A DNA stretch of 64,000 nt from Pseudomonas paralcaligenes (GTDB lineage: Bacteria; Pseudomonadota; Gammaproteobacteria; Pseudomonadales; Pseudomonadaceae). A program made the translations under genes and the position numbers. Numbering within the stretch: the stretch's first letter is position 1; each line of letters begins with the position of its first letter. Of this stretch, positions 15,645 through 25,036 are shown in pieces. A model generated the notes under the pieces. It was given only the letters and a program-made list of their open reading frames with translations, made no database searches and had not been told where the DNA came from. The stretch is taken from assembly GCF_019655855.1 (NCBI RefSeq), contig NZ_BPFX01000006.1:213564-277563 (forward strand), written 5' to 3'.

Positions 15645-15702
15645 GTAGGGTGCGCCGTGCGCACCGTTCTCCGAGACAATCGGTGCGCGCGGCGCAGCCT
15701 AC
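15645..15702. repeat. Inverted pair of 22-bp palindromic repeats
   Basis: Two copies face each other at 15645-15666 (GTAGGGTGCGCCGTGCGCAC and on) and 15681-15702 (inverse orientation, ending CAGCCTAC), 14 bases apart, in the gap between ercA and pqqH. This is a BIME-like arrangement. Confidence 0.85.
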
Positions 15703-15727
15703 GCAGGGGCCATGCAGCCAATGTCGA

Positions 15728-17584
15728 TCAACCCGGGGCCTCCAGCAGGTCACGATAGAACCGGTATTCCGCCTCCAGCGCCTCGGCCTGGTGTTCGGCG
15801 CGGCGGAAGCCGTGGCCCTCGTCCGGGAACAGGCGGTACTCCACGGCGACGCCGTTGCCGCGCAGCGCGGCCACCATCGCCTCGGTCTGCTGCGGCACCA
15901 CCACGGCGTCGCGCCCGCCCTGGAAGAAGATCACCGGCACGCGGATGCGCCCCGCCTGGTGCAGTGGCGTGCGTTGTCGGTAGCGCTCCGGGTGCCGCTG
16001 CGGATCGCCGAGCAGCCAGTCCAGGTAGTCCGCCTCGAACTTGTGGGTGAGCCGGCGCAGCACCAGCGGGTCGCTGACACCGTACAGGCTGGCGCCTCCG
16101 GCATAGCCGCCCTCGGCCAGGGCCAGTAGCGCGCTGTAGCCGCCGGCGCTGGCGCCGCGCACGAAGACCTTGTTGCGGTCGATGCGCCCGGCGCCGGCCA
16201 GGTGCTCGACGCCGGCGCGGATGTCCTCCAGTTCGATGCGCCCCCACTCCCCGCACAGACGCTGCCGATAGGCGCGGCCGAAGCCGGCGCTGCCCCGGTA
16301 GTTGAGGTCGAGCACGGCGAAGCCGCGCAGGGTCCAGAACGGGATGCGCGGGTCGAACGCCGGGTAGCAGGCCGAGGTCGGCCCGCCATGGAGGAACACC
16401 ACCAGGGGTGTCGGCCCGTCCGCCCGCGCCGGGTAGAAGTAGCCGTGGGCGGTTTCCCCACCGCTGGCGAAGGCGATGGCCTCGGGGCGCGGCAAGCGCT
16501 CGTCGTCCAGAGGCCGCTCGCCGCCGGCCAGCACCTGCACGCCGCCGTCGCGCCGGTCGATGGCCAGCACCGCTGGCAGGCGATCCGACGCGGAGGCCAC
16601 GCAGTAGAAATGTCCCGGGTCCGCCGCCAGCGCGCGGAAGCGGCTGAACTCACCAGCCAGGCGCCGCTCCCGGCCGTCGCCGGAGCGCTCCAGCAGCTCG
16701 CCGCCCTGCGCAGCGATCCGGCTCGCCAGCAGGGCGCCGCCCGTCAGCGGCAGGTAGCTGCGTCCGCCCAGCTGCCAGGGCGCCGGCGCGTGATCGAACG
16801 GGGCGTCGAGCAGCGCGACCAGCCCGTCGCCCGCCTCGGCCAGCGGCTGCCACCAGCCGTGGCGATCGCTCAGGCAATGCAGGCGGCCGTCGGCGTCGAA
16901 GCGCGGTTGCTGCAGCGATTCCTTGCCGGCGTCGCCGGCCAGCACCCGGGTGCGGCTCCAGTCGCCTTGGGGCGAGCGGTGCCGCTGGCACAGGCGTGTG
17001 GCGGTCCAGGGCTGACGCGGTCGGTCCCACTCGATCCAGGCCAGGCGCTCGCCGGCTTCGTCCACCGTGGGCGCGGCGTAGAAGTCGGCGCCCTGCACCA
17101 GCACCTGGCGACTGCCGTCCAGGCCGAGGCGGACGATGCGGTGCGCCACCTCGCCCGGCTCGTGGCTCTCCTCCACCGCCAACAGCGCCTGCCAGGCCGG
17201 GACGAAGGCCAGGTCGCCGTAGCGGCAGGTGAAGCAGGCGCTCAGCGCGCGCGGCGCGCCGCCGGCCAGGTCGAGGTGGTAGACCTGCTGGTCGGCCTCG
17301 TTGACGAAGGCCACGCCCCGCTCGGTGGCGCAGCTGGCGCCGCCGCCATATTCGTAGACCTTGCTGCGCACCGAGTAGCCGGGTGGCGTCAGCTCGCGGC
17401 ACCAGTCGCCGAGGAGGAACTGCAGCGAGCAGCGCCCGCTGGCCGGGTCGAATTCGACCCACAGCACGCCGCCGTGGGCCGCGTGCAGCTCGGCGAAGTC
17501 ACGGCTGGCGGCGGCCGCCTGGGTGGCGGACCAGGCTGGCTCTGCGGTGCGCGCGGCGCACCCTACGGTGTCCGAGGGACTCAT
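15728..17584 (-). CDS. pqqH: PqqH: S9 prolyl oligopeptidase-type peptidase
   Basis: A 618-residue S9-family serine peptidase. The N-terminal two thirds is a beta-propeller-like region; the C-terminal alpha/beta hydrolase has the nucleophile motif RGASAGGYSAL, an Asp region (FFQGGRDAVVVP) and the catalytic His in FPDEGHGF. The oxyanion segment LHGGPTSACYP is also seen. In Pseudomonas PqqH lies between pqqE and ercA and is thought to help process the PqqA peptide. The first residues (TVGCAARTA after MSPSD) are encoded by one of the palindromic repeats, so the true start or ancestral N-terminus is uncertain. Confidence 0.85.
   Translation of the reverse strand: MSPSDTVGCAARTAEPAWSATQAAAASRDFAELHAAHGGVLWVEFDPASGRCSLQFLLGDWCRELTPPGYSVRSKVYEYGGGASCATERGVAFVNEADQQVYHLDLAGGAPRALSACFTCRYGDLAFVPAWQALLAVEESHEPGEVAHRIVRLGLDGSRQVLVQGADFYAAPTVDEAGERLAWIEWDRPRQPWTATRLCQRHRSPQGDWSRTRVLAGDAGKESLQQPRFDADGRLHCLSDRHGWWQPLAEAGDGLVALLDAPFDHAPAPWQLGGRSYLPLTGGALLASRIAAQGGELLERSGDGRERRLAGEFSRFRALAADPGHFYCVASASDRLPAVLAIDRRDGGVQVLAGGERPLDDERLPRPEAIAFASGGETAHGYFYPARADGPTPLVVFLHGGPTSACYPAFDPRIPFWTLRGFAVLDLNYRGSAGFGRAYRQRLCGEWGRIELEDIRAGVEHLAGAGRIDRNKVFVRGASAGGYSALLALAEGGYAGGASLYGVSDPLVLRRLTHKFEADYLDWLLGDPQRHPERYRQRTPLHQAGRIRVPVIFFQGGRDAVVVPQQTEAMVAALRGNGVAVEYRLFPDEGHGFRRAEHQAEALEAEYRFYRDLLEAPG
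17545..17566. repeat. 22-bp palindromic repeat inside the pqqH 5' end
   Basis: CGGTGCGCGCGGCGCACCCT and AC, inverse orientation. It lies inside the pqqH reading frame, about residues 6-13. Confidence 0.85.
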
Positions 17585-17608
17585 CTCAGCAATCCCCGGA
17601 GAACGCCG

Positions 17609-17664
17609 TGGTGCGCATGGCGCACCCTACGGTGAGTGGCGAGTAGGGTGCGCCGTGCGCACCG
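17609..17664. repeat. Inverted pair of 22-bp palindromic repeats
   Basis: Copies at 17609-17630 and 17643-17664 in opposite orientation with a 12-base spacer, filling the gap between pqqE (stop at 17675) and pqqH. Confidence 0.85.
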
Positions 17665-17674
17665 GTCGGTCCTT

Positions 17675-18829
17675 TCATGCCTTGCAGATCAGCCGCGAGG
17701 CCTTGTCGTTGCGGAAGGTCAGTTCGCCGAGGCCGGCGCCGCCCTGTTCCGCCTCGCGCCGGGCGTCGAGGATCATGCCGTGGTGGGCCGACTTGGCGCA
17801 GACCGGGTCGGCGTTCTCCGCCGTGCCGGTGAGCATGAACGCCTGGCAGCGGCAGCCGCCGAAGTCGCGCTCCTTCTCGTCGCAGGTGCGGCATGGCTCG
17901 GGCATCCAGTCGTCGCCACGGAAGCGGTTGAAGCCGAAGGAGTCGTACCAGATGTGGCGGATGTCGTGTTCGCGCACGTTGGGGAATTTCACCGGCAGCT
18001 GCCGCGCGCTGTGGCAGGGCAAGGCGGTGCCGTCCGGGGTGACGTCGAGGAACAGGCTGCCCCAGCCGTTCATGCAGGCCTTGGGGCGTTCCTCGTAGTA
18101 GTCGGGGGTGACGAAGATCAGCTTGCACGGGTGGTTCTGCGCCGCCAGCCGCGCCCGGTATTGGTTGGTGATGCGCTCGGCGCGCTCCAGCTGCGCCTTG
18201 CTCGGCAGCAGGCCGGCACGGTTGAGCTGGGCCCAGCCGTAGAACTGGCAGGTGGCGAGTTCGACGAAGTCCGCCTCCAGCTCCAGGCACAGTTCGATGA
18301 TGCGGTCGATGCGGTCGATGTTGTGCCGGTGGGTGACGAAGTTGAGCACCATCGGGTAGCCGTGGGCCTTCACCGCGCGGGCCATGGCGACCTTCTGCGC
18401 GTAGGCCTTGCCACTGCCGGCGAGCAGGTTGTTGAGTTCCTCGTCGGCGGCCTGGAAGCTGATCTGGATGTGGTCCAGCCCGGCCTCGGCGAAGGCCGCC
18501 ACCTTGGCCTCGGTGAGGCCGATGCCGGAGGTGATCAGGTTGGTGTAGTAGCCCAGGTCGCGGGCCGCGCGGATCAGCTCGGCCAGGTCCTGGCGCACCA
18601 GTGGCTCGCCGCCGGAGAAGCCCAACTGCGCCGCGCCCAGCTCGCGGGCCTGGCGGAACACCTCGATCCACTCGGCGGTACTCAGCTCCTCGCCCTGGCG
18701 GGCGAAGTCCAGCGGGTTGGAGCAGTACGGGCACTGCAGCGGGCAGCGGTAGGTCAGCTCGGCCAGCAGCCAGAACGGCGGGCCGACCTGCGCGCCGGGC
18801 TTAGCGCAACTCGATCCAGAACTGGGCAT
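17675..18829 (-). CDS. pqqE: PqqE, radical SAM enzyme of PQQ synthesis
   Basis: A 384-residue radical SAM/SPASM protein. The AdoMet-binding iron-sulfur motif [10 protein letters not shown] is near residue 30. The C-terminal SPASM region has further cysteines ([31 protein letters not shown]). PqqE makes the carbon-carbon bond between the conserved Glu and Tyr of PqqA, presented by PqqD. The start overlaps pqqD by 29 bases. The ATG at 18829 gives a normal length; the first 15 residues are unusual in composition. Confidence 0.93.
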   Translation of the reverse strand: MPSSGSSCAKPGAQVGPPFWLLAELTYRCPLQCPYCSNPLDFARQGEELSTAEWIEVFRQARELGAAQLGFSGGEPLVRQDLAELIRAARDLGYYTNLITSGIGLTEAKVAAFAEAGLDHIQISFQAADEELNNLLAGSGKAYAQKVAMARAVKAHGYPMVLNFVTHRHNIDRIDRIIELCLELEADFVELATCQFYGWAQLNRAGLLPSKAQLERAERITNQYRARLAAQNHPCKLIFVTPDYYEERPKACMNGWGSLFLDVTPDGTALPCHSARQLPVKFPNVREHDIRHIWYDSFGFNRFRGDDWMPEPCRTCDEKERDFGGCRCQAFMLTGTAENADPVCAKSAHHGMILDARREAEQGGAGLGELTFRNDKASRLICKA

Positions 18830-19079
18830 GAGCCACCTCGAGGAACGCCAGGATGTCTTCGTCGATGCCCGGCACTTCCGGGAAGCGGCCCTGCAGCTCG
18901 GCCACCAGGGTCGCCACGCTGCGCTGGCCGTCCACCAGCTTGAGGATCTCGCCGGCGCTCTCGTTGAGCTTGATCATACCTTCCGGATAGAGCAGCACGT
19001 GGCAGCCCTGGGCCGGCTCGAACTGCAGGCGGAAACCGCGGCGGATGGCCGGCACGCTGGAGAACAGGTGTACGGTCAT
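18801..19079 (-). CDS. pqqD: PqqD, peptide chaperone of PQQ synthesis
   Basis: A 92-residue RRE-type PqqD. The start [20 protein letters not shown] at 19079 has GGGAG upstream; the typical features [20 protein letters not shown] and [13 protein letters not shown] follow. PqqD binds PqqA and hands it to PqqE. A palindromic repeat pair of about 75 bp separates it from pqqC, so the usual close packing of these genes is broken here. Confidence 0.92.
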   Translation of the reverse strand: MTVHLFSSVPAIRRGFRLQFEPAQGCHVLLYPEGMIKLNESAGEILKLVDGQRSVATLVAELQGRFPEVPGIDEDILAFLEVAHAQFWIELR

Positions 19080-19125
19080 GGCGTGGGCTCCCATGCGGTG
19101 TGTGCGACAAAAGTGGAGTTCGATC

Positions 19126-19200
19126 TGGTGCGCGCGGCGCACCCTACGCGGGGCACGACGGTGTGCATGGCGACGTATGTAGGGTGCGCCGTGCGCACCG
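19126..19200. repeat. Inverted repeat pair within the pqq operon
   Basis: Two 22-bp palindromic repeats in opposite orientation at 19126-19147 and 19179-19200, 31 bases apart. They occupy the pqqC-pqqD gap. Confidence 0.85.
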
Positions 19201-19212
19201 GCTGACCCCGGC

Positions 19213-19980
19213 TCATGGCGTGATGCCCCGGTGCCACACGCGCTCGCGGGTCACCGTGTGGTACGGCGGGCGCTGCAGTTCGTAGGCCATGCTCATGGCG
19301 TCGAGCATGCTCCACAGCACGTCGAGCTTGAACTGCAGGATGTTCAGCATGCGCTCCTGGGCCTCGCGGGTGCGGTAGTGTTCGAGGGTGATGCGCAGGC
19401 CGTGCTCGACGTCGCGGCGCGCCTCCTTCAGGCGCTTGCGGAAGTAGTCGTAGCCGGCCGGGTCGATCCACGGGTAGTGCTGCGGCCAGCTGTCCAGGCG
19501 CGACTGGTGGATCTGCGGGGCGAACAGTTCGGTCAGCGAGCTGCTGGCCGCCTCCTGCCAGGACGCGCGGCGGGCGAAGTTGACGTAGGCATCCACGGCG
19601 AAGCGCACGCCCGGCAGCACCAGTTCCTGGGACAGCACCTGCTCGCGCTCCAGGCCCACCGCCTCGGCCAGGCGCAGCCAGGCCTCGATGCCACCCTCTT
19701 CTCCCGACGTAGCGACGCCCGGCCCCCCATCGTGGTCGAGGATGCGCTGAATCCACTCGCGGCGGGCGTCGCGGTCCGGGCAGTTGGCCAGGATCGCGGC
19801 ATCCTTCAGCGGGATGTTCACCTGGTAGTAGAAGCGGTTGGCCACCCAGCCCTGGATCTGCTCGCGGCTGGCGCGGCCCTGGTACATGGCGACGTGGAAT
19901 GGGTGGTGGATGTGGTAGCAGGCACCCTTGGCGCGCAGCGCCTGTTCGAATGCCTCGGGGGTCATGGCCGGCTCATTCAT
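19213..19980 (-). CDS. pqqC: PqqC, pyrroloquinoline-quinone synthase
   Basis: A 255-residue haem-oxygenase-like all-helical enzyme that performs the last, oxygen-dependent ring closure and eight-electron oxidation to PQQ. Recognisable: [14 protein letters not shown], with His residues, [19 protein letters not shown] and [13 protein letters not shown]. The start [11 protein letters not shown] at 19980 is preceded by GGAG; ATG 19965 is an alternative. It is 10 bases behind pqqB. Confidence 0.93.
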   Translation of the reverse strand: MNEPAMTPEAFEQALRAKGACYHIHHPFHVAMYQGRASREQIQGWVANRFYYQVNIPLKDAAILANCPDRDARREWIQRILDHDGGPGVATSGEEGGIEAWLRLAEAVGLEREQVLSQELVLPGVRFAVDAYVNFARRASWQEAASSSLTELFAPQIHQSRLDSWPQHYPWIDPAGYDYFRKRLKEARRDVEHGLRITLEHYRTREAQERMLNILQFKLDVLWSMLDAMSMAYELQRPPYHTVTRERVWHRGITP

Positions 19981-19990
19981 GCCAGGCTCC

Positions 19991-20902
19991 TCAGAGTTCG
20001 ATGCCCATGCCGTCGAAGGCGACCTCGATGCCGTGCGCGGCCAGTTCGGCGCGCTCGGCCGAGTCCTCGTCGAGGATCGGATTGGTGTTGTTGATATGGA
20101 TGAGCACCTTGCGCGCGGCCAGGCCCTGCAGCGCGGCGATCATGCCGTGCGGCCCGCTCTGCTGCAGGTGGCCGAGCTGGCTGCCCAGCTTGCTGCCGAC
20201 CTCAGCACGGATCATCTCGTCGTCGCGCCAGAAGGTGCCGTCCACCAGCAGGCAGTCGGCGGTCGCCATGCGTGCGCGCAGCCCGGCGTCCACCTGGCCC
20301 AGGCCGGGGGCGTAGAACAGCGTGCCGCCGGTGCGCCGGTCACGTACCAGCAGGCCGATGTTGTCGCCCGGATGCGGGTCGTTGCGGTGCGGCGAATAGG
20401 GCGGCGCGGAACTGTGCAGCGGAAACGGGACGAACTCCAGCTGCGGGCAGGCGGCGATGGTGAAGGAGCGTTCCAAAGCGATGGGGCGCCAGTGCAGGCC
20501 GCCACCCGGCCAGTGCGAGAGCATGTCGAACAGCGGGAAGCCGCTGGTCAGGTCCTGGTGGACCATCTCCGTGCACCACACCTCATGCGGGCAGCCCTCG
20601 CGCAGGCTGAGCAGCCCGGTGGTGTGGTCGATCTGGCTGTCGAGCAGGACGATGGCGGCGATGCCGGTGTCGCGCACCGCCCGTGCCGGTTGCAGCGCCG
20701 GGAAGGCCTCCAGCTGGGCGCGGATGTCCGGCGAGGCGTTGCACAGAATCCAGTTGACCCCGTCGTCGGACAGGGCGATGGACGACTGGGTGCGCGGCCG
20801 CGCGTTCAGCGTGCCTTCGCGCAGGCCACGGCAGTTGCGACAGTTGCAGTTCCATTGGGGAAAGCCGCCACCGGCGGCCGACCCGAGAATCTGGACGAGC
20901 AT
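19991..20902 (-). CDS. pqqB: PqqB, metallo-hydrolase-like protein
   Basis: A 303-residue metallo-beta-lactamase-fold protein that begins [19 protein letters not shown], the PqqB hallmark. A CNCRNC cysteine set follows, and later segments such as [13 protein letters not shown] and HINNTNPIL fit the fold. It is considered to act as a hydroxylase on a PQQ intermediate. Located between pqqA and pqqC with a stem-loop in front. Confidence 0.93.
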   Translation of the reverse strand: MLVQILGSAAGGGFPQWNCNCRNCRGLREGTLNARPRTQSSIALSDDGVNWILCNASPDIRAQLEAFPALQPARAVRDTGIAAIVLLDSQIDHTTGLLSLREGCPHEVWCTEMVHQDLTSGFPLFDMLSHWPGGGLHWRPIALERSFTIAACPQLEFVPFPLHSSAPPYSPHRNDPHPGDNIGLLVRDRRTGGTLFYAPGLGQVDAGLRARMATADCLLVDGTFWRDDEMIRAEVGSKLGSQLGHLQQSGPHGMIAALQGLAARKVLIHINNTNPILDEDSAERAELAAHGIEVAFDGMGIEL

Positions 20903-20920
20903 ACGGACTGCTCCGGGTGA

Positions 20921-20940
20921 AGCCCCGGCGGACCGGGGCT
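20921..20940. promoter_or_regulatory. Stem-loop between pqqA and pqqB
   Basis: AGCCCCGG-CGGA-CCGGGGCT is a perfect 8-bp GC stem starting 7 bases after the pqqA stop, with no T tract. It may end or stabilise a short pqqA message so that pqqA is made in excess over pqqB-E. Confidence 0.65.
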
Positions 20941-20947
20941 GTGCGGA

Positions 20948-21019
20948 TCAACGATTGGCGAAGTACAGGGTCACTTCGAAGCCAATGCGCAGGTCGGTAT
21001 AGCTAGGCTTGGTCCACAT
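20948..21019 (-). CDS. pqqA: PqqA, PQQ precursor peptide
   Basis: A 23-residue peptide ([20 protein letters not shown] then ANR). The FEVTLYF segment holds the Glu-x-x-x-Tyr pair that PqqE crosslinks to form PQQ. AGAGGATCG precedes the ATG at 21019. It is the first gene of the pqqABCDE operon and is too short for usual gene-length cut-offs. Confidence 0.95.
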   Translation of the reverse strand: MWTKPSYTDLRIGFEVTLYFANR

Positions 21020-21135
21020 GGGTCGATCCTCTTCTTGTAGGCCGATGGATTACGGCCATTCGAGTTAAACACCAGGGTCGCCCCCTCCGAATGATACTTT
21101 CGAAGGAATTGCCCCCCTGATTTGGTAGGGCAGGT

Positions 21136-21171
21136 GCGACACCTGTCGCCCCGCCCGCTACAGGTGTCGCA
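21136..21171. promoter_or_regulatory. Upstream activating sites (GCGACA palindromes)
   Basis: GCGACACCTGTCGC (21136-21149) is a near-perfect palindrome and is followed by the inverse ACAGGTGTCGCA (21160-21171). The same motif recurs at 27382 before the alcohol dehydrogenase. It lies about 100 bases ahead of the -24/-12 promoter below, the normal distance for a sigma-54 activator. Confidence 0.6.
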
Positions 21172-21255
21172 ACGCTGCAACAACTGTCCCGACCGGCGCC
21201 GCCCCGGAGCGCGGAAAACCGCGCCGGCAGGGGCCGCGCCACGATGCGGGCGAGG

Positions 21256-21271
21256 CGGCACGGCACTTGCT
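21256..21271 (+). promoter_or_regulatory. Sigma-54 promoter for the activator gene
   Basis: CGGCACGGCACTTGCT fits TGGCACG-N4-TTGCW with GG at 21257 and GC at 21269, 10 bases between. It is on the plus strand facing the regulator. Confidence 0.6.
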
Positions 21272-21408
21272 GCGCCTCTCGCCGTTCGACGGATGGATGA
21301 CTGCACTTCGTTCCCGCCCGGAGTAAGGTTGGGACACGACGCCGGACGAACGGCTCCATGAAAAACAACAACGCGCCGCGGCACGATCCGCGGCCGACGG
21401 GAGTGCCC

Positions 21409-23340
<1,932 letters not shown>

Positions 23341-23398
23341 GTCCGGTGCGGCACGCCGCCCGCGCCCTGTGAGCCGATACATCGTCCGGCAGGTACAA

Positions 23399-23420
23399 GT
23401 AGGGTGCGCCATGCGCACCA
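23399..23420. repeat. 22-bp palindromic repeat
   Basis: GTAGGGTGCGCCATGCGCAC and CA, a single copy between the activator gene and aldA. Confidence 0.8.
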
Positions 23421-23451
23421 CGTGCCCTACCCAAGTCCACCCGGCACTCCC

Positions 23452-23495
23452 GCTCCTTTCGCCTGGCATCGCGCGCAATGCCAGGAAAAAGGAGC
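23452..23495. terminator. Convergent stem-loop between activator and aldA
   Basis: GCTCCTTTcgCCTGGCAT pairs with ATGCCAGGaaAAAGGAGC across an 8-base loop. It is a long near-perfect hairpin midway between two convergent genes and probably stops transcription from both sides, although it lacks a strong T tract. Confidence 0.55.
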
Positions 23496-23535
23496 GGGGT
23501 CGGGCCAGCGCCCTTCCCCGCTCAAGCATGCCCGG

Positions 23536-24972
23536 TCACTCCTGCGCGTAGATCACGTGGGTGTGGGTGTACTCGTACAGGCCGTGCTTGCCGTCCGCGC
23601 CGCCGATGCCGGACTTGCGCGTGCCGGCGTGGAAGCCCTGCATGGCCTCGAAGTTCTCGCGGTTGATGTAGGTCTCGCCGAAGTCCAGCTCACGGCTGGC
23701 CTTGAGCGCGGCACTCAGGTTGCGGGTGTAGATGGACGAGGTCAGGCCGTACTCGCTGTCGTTGGCCAGGGCGATGGCCTCGTCGAGGTCGTCGACGATC
23801 TGGATCGGCAGCACCGGGCCGAATACCTCCTTGCGCATGATCTCCATGTCCGCCGTGCAGCCGGCCAGCACCGTGGGCTGGTAGTGGAAGCCACGGCCCT
23901 TGTCCGCCAGCGCGCCGCCGGTGACCACCTGGGCGCCCTGCCCGGCCGCCGTGCGGACCATCTGCGCGACCTTGTCCAGGCCGGCCTGGTTGATCAGCGG
24001 CCCCATGTCCAGGTCGGCCTCGACGGAGGGGTCGCCGTAGCGGGTGGCGGCCATCGCCGAGGCGATCCTGTCGATGAACTGGTCAGCCACCTTGCGCTCG
24101 ACGTAGACGCGCTCGGCGCAGTTGCACACCTGGCCAGTGTTGATCACCCGCGAGGCCTTGATGGCGTTCACCGCCAGCTCCAGGTCGGCGTCGGCGAGGA
24201 CGATGGCCGGCGCCTTGCCGCCCAGCTCCAGGTTGAGCTTGGTGATGTTCGGCGCCGCCGCGGCCATGATCCGCGAGCCGGTACCGACGCTGCCGGTGAA
24301 GCTGATCAGGTCCACCCCGGCATGGCTGGTCAGGGCGCTGCCGGCGCCCGCGCCGGTGCCGCCGACGACGTTGAATACGCCGCGCGGCAGGTCGATCTCG
24401 GCCACCAGCCTGGCGAACTCGAAGCAGTTGATCGGGGTTTCCTCGCTGGGCTTGATCACGATGGTGTTGCCGGTGATCAGCGCCGGCGCCATCTTCCGCG
24501 CGATGAGGAAGAACGGGAAGTTCCACGGCAGGATGCCGGCCACCACGCCGAGCGGCTTGCGCAGCAGGAAGATGTGTTCGCCGGCGCGGTCGCTGGTCAG
24601 CACCTCGCCTTCCAGGCGGCGCGCCCATTCGGCCATGTAGTCCAGGTAGTCGGCGGTGAAGTTGACCTCCACCTCGGCCAGGGCCGGTACCTTGCCGCCC
24701 TCGGTGGTGATGATGCGCGCCAGGCGCGGCGCGTTGGCGCGCACCTTGGCGGCGATCTGGCGCAGGTAGCCGGCGCGCTCGATGGCCGGCCTGGCGGCCC
24801 AGCCCTTCTGCGCGGCGCGGGCGGCGGCGATGGCGCGCTCGACCTGCTCGGCGCCGGCCTCGGGGATGCGCGCCAGCAGCTCGGCGTTGGCCGGGTTGCG
24901 CACCTCGATCAGGCTGTCGCTGCCGACGAAGGTGTTGTCGATGTAGTGCTGGTAGGTGGTGATGTCGCTCAT
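23536..24972 (-). CDS. AldA-like NAD-dependent aldehyde dehydrogenase
   Basis: A 478-residue aldehyde dehydrogenase close to E. coli AldA (lactaldehyde/glycolaldehyde dehydrogenase) along its whole length. Visible: the cofactor region LPWNFPFFLIARKMAPAL, the TGSVGTG motif, the general base in LELGGKAP, the catalytic Cys in NTGQVCNCAERVY and the C-terminal NRENFEAMQGFHAG. It oxidises small, often hydroxylated aldehydes to acids in the cytoplasm. The gene lies 64 bases downstream of the quinohaemoprotein dehydrogenase on the same strand, so both probably share the sigma-54 promoter at 27286. Confidence 0.9.
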   Translation of the reverse strand: MSDITTYQHYIDNTFVGSDSLIEVRNPANAELLARIPEAGAEQVERAIAAARAAQKGWAARPAIERAGYLRQIAAKVRANAPRLARIITTEGGKVPALAEVEVNFTADYLDYMAEWARRLEGEVLTSDRAGEHIFLLRKPLGVVAGILPWNFPFFLIARKMAPALITGNTIVIKPSEETPINCFEFARLVAEIDLPRGVFNVVGGTGAGAGSALTSHAGVDLISFTGSVGTGSRIMAAAAPNITKLNLELGGKAPAIVLADADLELAVNAIKASRVINTGQVCNCAERVYVERKVADQFIDRIASAMAATRYGDPSVEADLDMGPLINQAGLDKVAQMVRTAAGQGAQVVTGGALADKGRGFHYQPTVLAGCTADMEIMRKEVFGPVLPIQIVDDLDEAIALANDSEYGLTSSIYTRNLSAALKASRELDFGETYINRENFEAMQGFHAGTRKSGIGGADGKHGLYEYTHTHVIYAQE

Positions 24973-25036
24973 GGTCGCTCTCGCTGTGCGGAGTGGGCGG
25001 ACGGGCGCGCGCCACGGCGGCGCACGCCCGCGTGGA

